Positions 53,225 to 61,264 of a stretch of 64,000 nucleotides of DNA are shown here, piece after piece (positions within the stretch are counted from its first letter, which is position 1; every line of letters begins with the position of its first letter). The translations under genes were made by a program, and so were the position numbers. Source of the stretch: Rufibacter psychrotolerans (GTDB lineage Bacteria; Bacteroidota; Bacteroidia; Cytophagales; Hymenobacteraceae); NCBI RefSeq assembly GCF_016924645.1, contig NZ_JAFFJV010000001.1, positions 1-64,000 of the forward strand. The letters run 5' to 3'. The notes beneath the pieces were generated by a model that was not told where the DNA came from, did not search any database, and saw only the letters and a list, made by a program, of their open reading frames with translations.

Positions 53225-55552
53225 ATGGCAAGTTTGTACTATTCTAAACTTAAATTGATCAAACTGCGTGCATCAGCGCCGGTGTTATTTTTAATCGCAA
53301 AAGTTTGTTTAGTCACCACCCTTGGAGCTCAGGCACAGTCTGTTACTATACCTGCCGCCAGTGGGTATGTCTATGAACAAAACTTTAACACCCTCCCACA
53401 GACAGGAACAATTACTTTCAGCAACGGCTCAACCCTTACTGGTTGGAGTCTGAGTGGCAATTCCATTGAAGTTGAGGCAGAGAATGGTTCTAATTCTGGC
53501 AGATCGGTGGGTCATAAAAGCTATGGAGTTGATGCAGACCGGGCTTTAGGGTATTCAGGCTCAACGGGTGGTGCCAGCACTAGTTTCACTCTAAAGATGA
53601 AAAACAGTTCTGGTTCCGTTATTGAATACTTCAAAGTGCGCTACAGATCAGAAGGCTGGTTTAAAGAAACTGGTAAGACTGCTACTGTCACCATGAGTTA
53701 TAAGGTTGCCGCAGGGAGCAGTGTAAATGTGCCTGGGTTAACTACAAATCTTAATACCAGCAACAGTGGTGCTCACAACGGAAACGAACTGACCGATGAG
53801 AAAAGCTTTATTATACGGGGTGTAAATCTGCCCGCCGGCGGCGAAATCGAATTTACCTGGAACGTAGGCACCGGTAAATGGGGGATAGGTATTGATGATG
53901 TTGTAATAGAACCAGTAAAGGTTATAAACTTCTATAACAAACCCGGGGCAGACATCAGCCTGCTCACCACCTGGGGCACCAACCCAGACGGCACCGGAAT
54001 CCAGCCCTTAAACTTTAGCTCCAATGATCAGGTTTTCCAGGTGGTGAACCAGGGGGCCAGCCTATTGAACAGTTTGAGTATCAGCGGAACCAACGCAAAG
54101 CTGGTAGTGGGCAACGGTCTGGACACTCTTAAAATTGAATCAGCGGCCGGAAGGGCCATCAGCGGAACGGTTGACCTGTCCGGCAAAGCAGTGCTCGCCA
54201 TCAATGGGCCTGGCTTTCCTTCCTTTGGGCAGCTGAGCCCCCAAAGTACCGTAATCTTTGGCAGGAGTGCCCCGGCCGAGATCACGGCAGGCGTGGAGTT
54301 TGGCGCCGTTGTCATAGAGCCCAAAGCAGGAAACAGCCGCTTCAGCAAGCCTGTAAAGGTGAAGGGCCGCATGACGCTCAAGGCAGGCGCGACCCTTGAC
54401 GTAGCCAACCAGGTAGAACTGTTTGAGCAGGACCTGGTACTGGAAGAAGGCGCGGCCATCTTGAACGGTTCTGCCAGCAACTACATTGTGCTGAACGGCA
54501 AAGGGCGGGTGAGAAAGCCACTGAAAGCCGGCGAAGAAGTGGAGTTGCCGGTAGGGCGCAAAACCAGAAACGGCCAGAATGTATACAACCCTGTGAAGAT
54601 AAAGTTAGCCGCTGGAGCACAGGCCGATGTTTTCAGCATTGGTATCATAGAAGGGGTGTACAGCCTCTACAACAACGATGTTCCTGTTGTAGGCACAGAG
54701 GTGCTAACGAAAGCAGTGAACAGAACCTGGGTGGTAAGTGAGGACGTGAAAGGCGGCTCAAACGTGACCCTTACCTTCACCTGGAGCGAAGAGGACGTAC
54801 TGCCAGGCTTTGACCCCAAGAACTGCCACATCAAGCACTATGAAAACGGGAAGTGGGACGACTTTGCTGCTGGAGTAGCTTTCTCCCAAACGGTAGCGGT
54901 TACTAACCAAGATGGTACCACCACCAACAAGGTCCTTTATTCTATGTCCCGCGACGGGATAACTTCCTTTTCCCCTTTCATTCAGGCTACCGGGCTGGCT
55001 GCCGAAGCTTTCAACCCTACCCCGCTCCCGGTGGAGCTGGTGGAATTCACGGCCCGGGCGGGCAAGCAGGGCGGGGTGGAGCTGGGCTGGGCCACCGCCT
55101 CGGAGCAGGACAACGCCTTCTTCGCCGTGGAGCGGAGCCGGGACGGCAAGACCTTCGCCGAGGTGGGCCGGGTGCGGGGGGGCGGCACCACGGCCGTGCG
55201 CCAGGCGTACCGCTTCACCGACGCGGCGCCGCTGGCGGGCGTGTCCTACTACCGCCTGCGCCAGGTGGACTTCGACGGCGGGCAGGAGTACTCGGCGGTG
55301 CGGGCGGTGCGCCTGGCGGCCGGGCAGGCGGCGGGGCTGAGCCTGCGGCCCAACCCCAGCCAGGGGCAGGGCGTGGCCGTGCAGGTGCAGGGCCCGGCGG
55401 CCGAGGTGCTCGTCTACGACCTGGCGGGCCGGCAGGTGCTGCGGCGGCCGGTGGGCGGGCAGGGGCAGGCCCTGCTGGAGGCGGGCAGCCTGGGGGCCGG
55501 CACCTACCTGGTGCGCGCCGGCGCACAGGCCGAGCGCCTGGTGGTGCGCTAA
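53225..55552 (+). CDS. T9SS cargo protein with type A sorting domain (paralogue 2)
   Basis: A 775-residue secreted protein. The ATG at 53225 is preferred; a TTG four codons upstream is possible. The hydrophobic stretch APVLFLIAKVCLVTTLGAQA forms the signal peptide, cut before QSVTIP. The N-terminal domain (YVYEQNFNTLPQTGTITFSN ... WGIGIDDVVIEPV) is beta-rich and differs from paralogue 1. The middle (FYNKPGADI, VNRTWVVSEDVKGGSNVT, DPKNCHIKHYENG) is clearly related. The last 178 residues are almost identical to paralogue 1 (five replacements) and end in the type IX sorting signal. It is probably a surface or secreted protein of unknown binding specificity. A GC-rich hairpin follows. Confidence 0.88.
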   Translation: MASLYYSKLKLIKLRASAPVLFLIAKVCLVTTLGAQAQSVTIPAASGYVYEQNFNTLPQTGTITFSNGSTLTGWSLSGNSIEVEAENGSNSGRSVGHKSYGVDADRALGYSGSTGGASTSFTLKMKNSSGSVIEYFKVRYRSEGWFKETGKTATVTMSYKVAAGSSVNVPGLTTNLNTSNSGAHNGNELTDEKSFIIRGVNLPAGGEIEFTWNVGTGKWGIGIDDVVIEPVKVINFYNKPGADISLLTTWGTNPDGTGIQPLNFSSNDQVFQVVNQGASLLNSLSISGTNAKLVVGNGLDTLKIESAAGRAISGTVDLSGKAVLAINGPGFPSFGQLSPQSTVIFGRSAPAEITAGVEFGAVVIEPKAGNSRFSKPVKVKGRMTLKAGATLDVANQVELFEQDLVLEEGAAILNGSASNYIVLNGKGRVRKPLKAGEEVELPVGRKTRNGQNVYNPVKIKLAAGAQADVFSIGIIEGVYSLYNNDVPVVGTEVLTKAVNRTWVVSEDVKGGSNVTLTFTWSEEDVLPGFDPKNCHIKHYENGKWDDFAAGVAFSQTVAVTNQDGTTTNKVLYSMSRDGITSFSPFIQATGLAAEAFNPTPLPVELVEFTARAGKQGGVELGWATASEQDNAFFAVERSRDGKTFAEVGRVRGGGTTAVRQAYRFTDAAPLAGVSYYRLRQVDFDGGQEYSAVRAVRLAAGQAAGLSLRPNPSQGQGVAVQVQGPAAEVLVYDLAGRQVLRRPVGGQGQALLEAGSLGAGTYLVRAGAQAERLVVR
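55015..55552 (+). repeat. GC-rich C-terminal module, copy 2
   Basis: Partner of 51981-52518. The sharp left boundary of near-identity lies at the linker PTPLPVELVEF, with unlike sequence and lower GC before it. Confidence 0.9.
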
Positions 55553-55953
55553 GCAAGTTACTTCACACATTGGCATACATATAAAGGGGCGCCGCCTCCA
55601 TCCTGTTGCAGTGATGGGGGCGGCGCTTCGCTTTCAGGGCCGGGTACCTATCGGCTGGCTTTGGTGACGGCAAGCGGCAAACGCCTCCCAGGCCTTGCGC
55701 TTGGGGTGGCGTAGGGGAGAATGGCCCATGCCCTGTCATGTAATACAGAAAACAGGCGGCCTCTGGGCGGGTGCCGGGGCGTAACTCCCTGGGGCAAGCA
55801 GAAAAGCAGGCGGTATTGCCTGGGTGCAATGCTTTTATCAAATCTTTCCAAAACCAGAGTGAGTCAATTAAGGTAGAAACAATGATAGCGTGCGCCACCC
55901 GCTTAACGCTCGGCAACGACAAAAACCGAACAACAGCCCTCCGGGCCCTAACC
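55553..55953. other. intergenic region after T9SS cargo paralogue 2
   Basis: These 401 bases contain a GC-rich hairpin (55589-55626) and otherwise no recognised element. Open codons continue upstream of the next gene's start but lack protein-like character. Confidence 0.55.
55589..55626 (+). terminator. hairpin terminator after T9SS cargo paralogue 2
   Basis: GCGCCGCCTCCATC (55589-55602) pairs perfectly with GATGGGGGCGGCGC (55613-55626), apart from one G-T pair. No long T run follows, so termination strength is uncertain. Confidence 0.65.
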
Positions 55954-56382
55954 ATGAAGTCTGACGCATACCTACAACTGGACCCCGACCGGCTGCACCA
56001 CCTTCTGGTGTTGCACTGGCAGGATTTTGTGCCCAGTGAGGTATACCGCGAGGGATTGCTGGAAGCCATGCAAGTCTCTAAGCGCGAGCAGATGCAGACC
56101 TGGGTCATGGACATGAAGCACATGAAGGTCATCCGGCTCGCCGACCAGGAGTGGACCCTGGCTACCTGGTTCCCGCAGTTTCAGCTGCTCAACGTCAAGC
56201 GGTTAGCCATTGTGGTATCTGAGGACATCTTCAACCAGATGGCGGTGAGCAGCATGATGGCCACCCTCCGGCCCAAACTCACCGCCGAGGTAGAGTACTT
56301 CCAGGAACTGAGCTCGGCGTTGCGCTGGGCCCGCGAATCTGCCGGCGGGGTCAGCGATTTTCGGCTGTTTTCCGTAAAATAG
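55954..56382 (+). CDS. conserved protein of unknown function (SpoIIAA/STAS-like fold possible)
   Basis: A 142-residue soluble protein. The start at 55954 (MKSDAYLQLDPDRLHHLLVL) is chosen over an upstream ATG because the 61 codons before it are not protein-like. The alternation of strands and helices (YLQLDPDRLHHLLVLHWQDF, DMKHMKVIRLADQEWTLATW, VKRLAIVVSEDIFNQMAVSS) resembles single-domain SpoIIAA-like proteins; this is a guess from pattern. The last residues (SDFRLFSVK) and the stop codon are encoded inside a dispersed palindrome copy. Two further small genes follow at short spacing. Confidence 0.7.
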   Translation: MKSDAYLQLDPDRLHHLLVLHWQDFVPSEVYREGLLEAMQVSKREQMQTWVMDMKHMKVIRLADQEWTLATWFPQFQLLNVKRLAIVVSEDIFNQMAVSSMMATLRPKLTAEVEYFQELSSALRWARESAGGVSDFRLFSVK

Positions 56383-56393
56383 CGCTGAAACAG
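56351..56393. repeat. dispersed palindrome family, copy overlapping a gene end
   Basis: TCAGCGATTTTCGGCTGTTT / AAAATAGCGCTGAAACAG. It covers the last ten codons of the gene ending at 56382. Confidence 0.7.
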
Positions 56394-56406
56394 TCTATCT
56401 TTATCC

Positions 56407-56598
56407 ATGAGCATCCGCAAGAAAGTAAAAGCAATCCTTCCGCTGGAAGGTGGCCGCTTTGTGGCCCTGGGCGTATTTGTGAAAGCCGCCGAGCAGGCGC
56501 AATGGTCAGACCGCGAAATCCAGGAGGTGATTGACGAGGTGGTGGAAGCCGATGAGGCCGAGGCCATGGCCATTCTGCAGTCGTACACGCTTGCCTAA
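56407..56598 (+). CDS. small acidic conserved protein, unknown function
   Basis: A 63-residue protein with a basic first third ([18 protein letters not shown]) and a strongly acidic helical second half ([20 protein letters not shown]). It starts 24 bases after the preceding stop and ends 9 bases before the next gene, so it belongs to a three-gene group. Codon use is like its neighbours, which supports a real gene. No family was recognised. Confidence 0.65.
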   Translation: MSIRKKVKAILPLEGGRFVALGVFVKAAEQAQWSDREIQEVIDEVVEADEAEAMAILQSYTLA

Positions 56599-56607
56599 CC
56601 CTCGCCT

Positions 56608-56868
56608 ATGCCGCTCAACCCAAAACTGGAAGCCAGGCTGAACAAGATCTCCTCTCCCAGCACCCGCCTAGAGGAGCAGTTTGCCGGCAAAGACCTCACC
56701 ATCATCACAGACCAGCAGGGCCACGCCGTCACGCTCTTCATTGGCAAGCGCCAGCCAGACGGCAGCATCAAAGGGGAGCGCTACGTGCGCCGCCTGAAAT
56801 TTGCGCCCGATGGGGTCACGCTCCAGTCCAGCCACTGGGAGGCCAAAGGCAAGGTAACCCGCTCCTGA
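56608..56868 (+). CDS. small conserved protein, unknown function
   Basis: An 86-residue basic protein. After a helical N-terminus (PLNPKLEARLNKISSPSTRL) comes a beta-rich part (DLTIITDQQGHAVTLFIGKR, ERYVRRLKFAPDGVTLQSSH). It has no signal peptide, no membrane segment and no cysteine. It directly follows the small acidic gene (9 bases); a palindrome-family copy begins at its stop. No function can be assigned. Confidence 0.65.
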   Translation: MPLNPKLEARLNKISSPSTRLEEQFAGKDLTIITDQQGHAVTLFIGKRQPDGSIKGERYVRRLKFAPDGVTLQSSHWEAKGKVTRS

Positions 56869-56904
56869 TTTGAGCCTGTTTGCGCAAAACCGGCCCCAAA
56901 ACGG
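56869..56904. repeat. dispersed palindrome family, copy before the two-component genes
   Basis: TTGAGCCTGTTTGCGC / AAAACCGGCCCCAAAACGG, starting at the preceding stop codon. Confidence 0.65.
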
Positions 56905-56967
56905 GCAGGGCTCATTCCCATTTCTTTCCAGATTTGCACGCAATCTTGCGGGAGAACCCCACCGGCC

Positions 56968-57645
56968 ATGAAGATATTGGTGATAGAAGACGAACCCCAG
57001 ATGCAGGCCACCCTGGTGCGCTCCCTGCAGCAGGAGCACTACCTGGTAGAGACCGCCTCTGACTATGATAGCGCCCTGGAGAAAGTGGCCCTCTATGCCT
57101 ATGACTGTATCTTGCTGGACCTGAACCTGCCCGGTGGCAACGGCCTGGCCCTTCTGGAAGAGCTCAAGAAGCAGCAGAAAACCGAGGGCGTGATCATCGT
57201 CTCGGCCCGCAACTCCGTGGATGATAAAATCCAGGGGCTGGAGCTGGGCGCCGACGATTACCTGCCCAAGCCGTTCCACATGGCCGAGCTGCACGCCCGC
57301 GTGAAGTCGGTGCTGCGCCGCCGCAAGTTTGAGGGACAGCCGCTGGTGCAGCTCCGGAACCTGCAGATTGACCCAGACCGGCACCAGGCATGGGTAGCCG
57401 GGCAGGAACTGGTGCTCAACCGCAAGGAGTTTGACATTCTGCTGTACCTGGTCACCAACAAAGACCGGCTGGTGAGCAAGACCGCCCTGGCCGAGCACGT
57501 CTGGGGCGACTACATTGACCAGGCCGACAACTACGAGTTCATCTATTCCCAGATCAAGAACCTGCGCAAAAAACTGAAAGACCACGGCGCCGGGGTAGAG
57601 ATACAGGCCATCTACGGCATTGGGTATAAACTGGTGAGCCCATGA
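56968..57645 (+). CDS. OmpR-family response regulator
   Basis: A 225-residue two-component regulator. The receiver domain has the acidic pocket in VIEDEPQ (residues 5-11), phosphoacceptor Asp51 in ILLDLNLPGGNG, Ser/Thr in VIIVSARNS and Lys in DDYLPKPF. The C-terminal winged helix (LNRKEFDILLYLVTNKDRLV ... DNYEFIYSQIKNLRKKLKDH) is of the OmpR/PhoB type. Its stop overlaps the kinase start (ATGA at 57642), so the two are translated together. Targets are unknown; the neighbouring PepSY-like lipoprotein gene is a candidate. Confidence 0.95.
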   Translation: MKILVIEDEPQMQATLVRSLQQEHYLVETASDYDSALEKVALYAYDCILLDLNLPGGNGLALLEELKKQQKTEGVIIVSARNSVDDKIQGLELGADDYLPKPFHMAELHARVKSVLRRRKFEGQPLVQLRNLQIDPDRHQAWVAGQELVLNRKEFDILLYLVTNKDRLVSKTALAEHVWGDYIDQADNYEFIYSQIKNLRKKLKDHGAGVEIQAIYGIGYKLVSP

Positions 57646-58910
57646 AGCTGCTCAACCACGCCACCGCCTACTTCGCCGGCCTGCTGCTGCTGGTCATCTC
57701 GGGGTGGGCGGCGCTGTTCTACTTCAACATGCTGGACGAGATCTACGACAGCATGGACGACGGCCTGGAGAACCAGAAGATCCTGGTCATGCAGAAAGCC
57801 CGGCAAGACAGCACCGTGCTGCTGCAGCGGGGCTTTGAGGCTGGCTACTACAGCGTGCGCGAGATCCCCAAAGGACAGGCGCTGCCCCGCACAGACCTCT
57901 ACCAGGACACGCTCATGTACATGCAGAACGAGAAGGATTTTGAGCCCGTGCGCATGCTCACCACCGTGTTCCGGCAGGGCCACCGGTACTATGAGCTGCG
58001 CCTGATCACCTCCATGGTGGAGGAAGACGACCTCATTGAGGACCTGCTCTACTCGCTGCTATGGCTGTACGTGGGGCTTATTGCCAGCATTCTGGTGGTC
58101 AACAACCTGCTCCTGAAAAAAATCTGGCAGCCCTTCTACCACATCTTACACCGCCTGCAGCGCTTCCGGCTGGAAGACGCCCAACCCGTGCCGGTGCAGA
58201 AAACCAGCATTGCCGAGTTCCAGCTCCTCAACCAGACCGTGGAAGAGCTGTTGCGGCAGAACGTGGCCACCTACCAGAGCCAGAAAGCCTTTATTGAGAA
58301 CGCCTCGCATGAACTGCAGACCCCGCTGGCCATCAGCCTCAACAAGCTGGAACTGCTGGCCGAAACCCAGCCCCTGCAGGAGGAACAACTGCTGCAGATT
58401 GGCAGCATCATGGAAAACCTGGAGCGCCTCACCCGCCTGAACAAGTCGCTCTTGCTGCTCTCCAAGATAGAGAACCGGCAGTTCGGGCAGCAGGAAGAGG
58501 TGTCCCTGCAGAAGCTCCTGCAGAAAGCCCTCACCGATTTCTCTGACCAGATCGCCTTTAAAAACCTGCGCGTAGAGCTGGACGCTCCCCAGGACGTGAC
58601 CCTGCTGGTGCACCCAGACCTGGCGGCCATGCTGGTCATGAACCTGCTCAAGAACGCCATCGTGCACAACGTGCCCGGCGGTTTCCTCCGGATTTCCCTC
58701 AGCCAAACCGCCCTGCGCCTGGAGAACTCCGGCAAAGAGCAACCGCTGCCCCCAGACCAGGTGTTTGCCCGGTTCTACAAAGACGCCGCTTCCCCGGCCT
58801 CCACGGGCCTGGGTCTGTCCATCGTGAAAGCCATCTGCGACCTCTACGGCTACAGCGTGCAGTATTCCTATGGCCAGGGGCACGTGTTTACGGTAAACTT
58901 CACCTCCTAA
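57642..58910 (+). CDS. sensor histidine kinase
   Basis: A 422-residue inner-membrane kinase paired with the regulator above. Two membrane helices (about 9-28, and 135-160 around LLWLYVGLIASILVVNNLLL) enclose a periplasmic sensor of about 100 residues. The phosphorylated His223 is in IENASHELQTPLAI, the N box in MNLLKNAIVHNVPGG, and the G box in ASTGLGLSIVKAICDLYG. The sensor part is short and has no recognised ligand-binding family. The architecture is the Bacteroidota OmpR-coupled type. Confidence 0.95.
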   Translation: MKLLNHATAYFAGLLLLVISGWAALFYFNMLDEIYDSMDDGLENQKILVMQKARQDSTVLLQRGFEAGYYSVREIPKGQALPRTDLYQDTLMYMQNEKDFEPVRMLTTVFRQGHRYYELRLITSMVEEDDLIEDLLYSLLWLYVGLIASILVVNNLLLKKIWQPFYHILHRLQRFRLEDAQPVPVQKTSIAEFQLLNQTVEELLRQNVATYQSQKAFIENASHELQTPLAISLNKLELLAETQPLQEEQLLQIGSIMENLERLTRLNKSLLLLSKIENRQFGQQEEVSLQKLLQKALTDFSDQIAFKNLRVELDAPQDVTLLVHPDLAAMLVMNLLKNAIVHNVPGGFLRISLSQTALRLENSGKEQPLPPDQVFARFYKDAASPASTGLGLSIVKAICDLYGYSVQYSYGQGHVFTVNFTS

Positions 58911-58921
58911 GCACCTAGCCG

Positions 58922-58958
58922 CGTTCCGGGGCCTTTTCTCTGAAAAGAGCCTGAAAAC
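58922..58958. repeat. dispersed palindrome family, copy after the kinase gene
   Basis: GTTCCGGGGCCTTTTCTC / TGAAAAGAGCCTGAAAAC, 12 bases after the kinase stop. Confidence 0.65.
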
Positions 58959-59203
58959 AAGTTCTTGAGCAAACGTTCGCCCACAAGGAGCAAACCGAGC
59001 CAAGGTTGGTTTAACGCCGGTTTTGGAGAGAATAGCCCCAGAATGGTGAGTCGGTTTGCCCGTCAACTTTGCCCCGCCAACCCTGCGGTTTCCCAGAAAA
59101 AAAACTTCTGAATTTTTCGGGTGGCCCCGCAAATTCCAGATTCTTTCCTGATTTGGGTCCGAGCTTTGGGGTAAAGTAACGTGAGAAGCAAATGTGTGGA
59201 CCT

Positions 59204-59644
59204 ATGAAAAAGCTCGTTTTAGTCTTAGTGGCGGCCGCTGGCGCCTCCTGGGGGTGCAGCCAACGGTTGGCCTCCGTGCAAGCACCATCCCTGGTGCAGA
59301 ATGCCGTGCAGGTAAAGTACCCCGGCGTGAAAACCATTGACTGGGAAAAACAAGGCGACCTGTACGAGGCCGAGTTTGAGGTGGGCATGGTGGAGCACAC
59401 CGCCCTGCTAGACGCCACCGGCCATATCCTGATGCAAAAGCAGGACATCGGCGTAGCCGAGTTGCCGCAGCCCGTTGCCCTGGCCCTGCAGCGTGATTAC
59501 CAGGCCTACCAGAAGGAGGATCTGGAGAAGGTGGAAAAAGCCGGTCAGGTGTATTACCAGGTAGAGCTGGAGAACCCCAACGGAGACTTGCAGAAGGTGT
59601 TCGCCGCAGACGGCTCGTCCGCCAGCCTGGCCTATTGGGATTAA
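59204..59644 (+). CDS. PepSY-like (BLIP/DUF2874-type) lipoprotein
   Basis: A 146-residue protein beginning MKKLVLVLVAAAGASWGC, a lipoprotein signal with Cys18. A second ATG four codons upstream is possible. The mature part has two PepSY-like repeats of helix plus strands: LVQNAVQVKYPGVKTIDWEK, then LYEAEFEVG; and LALQRDYQAYQKEDLEKVEK, then YYQVELENPNG. Such proteins often lie beside OmpR-type two-component genes in Bacteroidota and may modulate the sensor; here it is the next gene on the same strand. That link is inference. Confidence 0.8.
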   Translation: MKKLVLVLVAAAGASWGCSQRLASVQAPSLVQNAVQVKYPGVKTIDWEKQGDLYEAEFEVGMVEHTALLDATGHILMQKQDIGVAELPQPVALALQRDYQAYQKEDLEKVEKAGQVYYQVELENPNGDLQKVFAADGSSASLAYWD

Positions 59645-59678
59645 CCCTCCTGCCCAACGGGCTCCTAGCCAAAGACCG

Positions 59679-59714
59679 GTTTAAGCTCCCTTTGCGGGAA
59701 AACAGCTTGAAAAC
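59679..59714. repeat. dispersed palindrome family, copy at 59.7 kb
   Basis: GTTTAAGCTCCCTTTGC / GGGAAAACAGCTTGAAAAC, a moderately preserved copy. Confidence 0.55.
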
Positions 59715-59802
59715 AGAAAGGAAGGGTAGAGGAAGCCCCGGTTGGGTTACCAACCAGCGCCTTCTGCCCGGTAACTACTAACCGTTAAACAGAAATAGAA
59801 CT

Positions 59803-60687
59803 ATGAAACCCATTCAGATAATGCTCAGCAGCCTGCTGTTCTCTTTCATGGTGCTGGGGTGCGACAGCAACAGCGCCCACGGCATGGCCGACGATAAACC
59901 CAAAAAAAGCAAGAAATCAAAAACTGTAGAGGCTGCCTCTGCGGCGGTGCAGGTACAGCAGAAGTGGGAAGTGCCCGAGATTCTGCGGGAAGTATCGGGC
60001 ATTGCGTACCTGGGCAACGGCCAGTTCGCCTGCGTGCAGGACGAGGCCGGCGTGATCTTCGTGTACAACACCGCCACCCAGAAGATTGACCGGCAGGTCA
60101 CCTTCGGGGCGGCCGGCGACTACGAGGGCATCGCGCTGGCCGGCACCACGGCCTACGTGGTGCGGAGCGACGGACGCCTGTTTGAAATCACCAACTGGCA
60201 AACGGAGGCGTTCAAGGTGAAAGACTATGAAACGCCTCTCACCGAGGCGCACAACGTGGAAGGCCTGGCCTATGACGCCCAGAACCAGCGCTTGCTGCTG
60301 GCCATCAAAGGCGAGGAAACTACCGGCGGCGACTACAAGGGCGTGTACGCGTTTGACCTGGCGGCTAAAAAGCTGTCGGCGGCGCCCATTTTCAAACTGA
60401 ACCTGAAAGACCCGCAGCTGAGCCAGGCCAGGCAGAAGAAAGCCAGCAAGGTGTGGCAGCCCTCAGAGATTGCCCTGCACCCGGTCACCGGGGAGATCTA
60501 CCTAACCGAGGGGGCCAATCCGCAGTTGTTTATCCTGAACCCAGACGGCAGCATCAAGGTGCGGCATAAATTGAGTGAGGCAACTTTCTATAAACCAGAG
60601 GGCATTGCCTTCAGCCCCTCGGGCGACTTGTTTATCTCCAACGAAGGCAAAAAGCAGCCCGGGAACATCCTGCAGGTGCGGCTTTAA
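59803..60687 (+). CDS. SdiA-regulated-like beta-propeller lipoprotein
   Basis: A 294-residue exported protein. The signal MKPIQIMLSSLLFSFMVLGC is a lipoprotein type (Cys20), followed by a Lys/Ser-rich linker (KPKKSKKSKTVEAA). The rest has propeller-like repeats: ILREVSGIAYLGNGQFACVQ, GAAGDYEGIALAGTTAYVV, HNVEGLAYDAQNQRLLLAIK, and FYKPEGIAFSPSGDLFISNE. This pattern fits the SdiA-regulated family (YjiK-like). Its function is unknown; some members may bind or hydrolyse small molecules. It ends before a long bidirectional terminator. Confidence 0.82.
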   Translation: MKPIQIMLSSLLFSFMVLGCDSNSAHGMADDKPKKSKKSKTVEAASAAVQVQQKWEVPEILREVSGIAYLGNGQFACVQDEAGVIFVYNTATQKIDRQVTFGAAGDYEGIALAGTTAYVVRSDGRLFEITNWQTEAFKVKDYETPLTEAHNVEGLAYDAQNQRLLLAIKGEETTGGDYKGVYAFDLAAKKLSAAPIFKLNLKDPQLSQARQKKASKVWQPSEIALHPVTGEIYLTEGANPQLFILNPDGSIKVRHKLSEATFYKPEGIAFSPSGDLFISNEGKKQPGNILQVRL

Positions 60688-60810
60688 CCACCCAAGACCG
60701 CATCTGCCGGTAACGCAGCCTTTACGTTGTGTGCCAGCGGGCAAAGGCCCGGACTACCCGCCTGGTGCGGGCAGCAAGTCCCTTCAGGCAACCTGCTTGC
60801 CCCTGGGCGA

Positions 60811-60846
60811 TTCAGGCCCGTTTTCCCGAAAACTGCCCCAAAACAG
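60811..60846. repeat. dispersed palindrome family, copy fused to a terminator
   Basis: TTCAGGCCCGTTTTCCCG / AAAACTGCCCCAAAACAG. Its right arm is at the same time the left outer stem of the terminator 60835-60893. Confidence 0.7.
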
Positions 60847-60893
60847 AATCGGCTCCTTTGTCAGGAACAAAGGAGCCGATTCTGTTTTGGGGC
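60835..60893. terminator. bidirectional terminator with 27-base perfect stem
   Basis: 60835-60861 and 60867-60893 are exact reverse complements around a 5-base loop. It lies between the convergent genes ending at 60687 and 60902. Confidence 0.88.
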
Positions 60894-60901
60894 CCGTGGG
60901 C

Positions 60902-61264
60902 TTACGGGGTAGGCGTGGTGGAGGGAGTCATCCGGGTTAAGATGGCTTCGCCCACAATGAGCACCCCAAAGAAGAAATGGGGCTCCCAGATTAGGTCATG
61001 GAACATGAACACCCAGGGCGACAAGGCCAGGAACAACCCAATGGTGAGGTCGCTCACAATGTGCGCCGGCATGGGAATTACTTTCATGGCGCCGGTCTCG
61101 TTGCGGGTCATCAGGGCCTGGAGCAGGATAATGGCGCCAATGGCCACCGGCACCCAGGTTTCTGCGCCTCCGTTATAAAAGCCAAACAGCCAGGGCGAGG
61201 CAATCAGCAAGACTGCGGTAAGGTAATCCATTACGCCATGGATACTGGTGGGAATCACTCGCAT
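60902..61264 (-). CDS. SPW-repeat membrane protein
   Basis: A 120-residue protein with four hydrophobic segments and two copies of the SPW motif: ASPWLFGFYNG near residue 23 and LSPWVFMFHD near residue 81. This defines the SPW repeat family of small inner-membrane proteins of unknown function. It begins MRVIPTSIHGVMDYLTAVLL and ends in a short Thr/Pro tail. It is divergent from the SPFH gene, about 190 bases away. No motif for catalysis or transport is present. Confidence 0.88.
   Translation of the reverse strand: MRVIPTSIHGVMDYLTAVLLIASPWLFGFYNGGAETWVPVAIGAIILLQALMTRNETGAMKVIPMPAHIVSDLTIGLFLALSPWVFMFHDLIWEPHFFFGVLIVGEAILTRMTPSTTPTP

Noticed and set aside
56668..57585. 305-codon antisense open frame over the small gene and response regulator
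   Set aside because: The sense strand encodes a complete OmpR-type regulator with all key residues; the antisense product has no recognisable feature.
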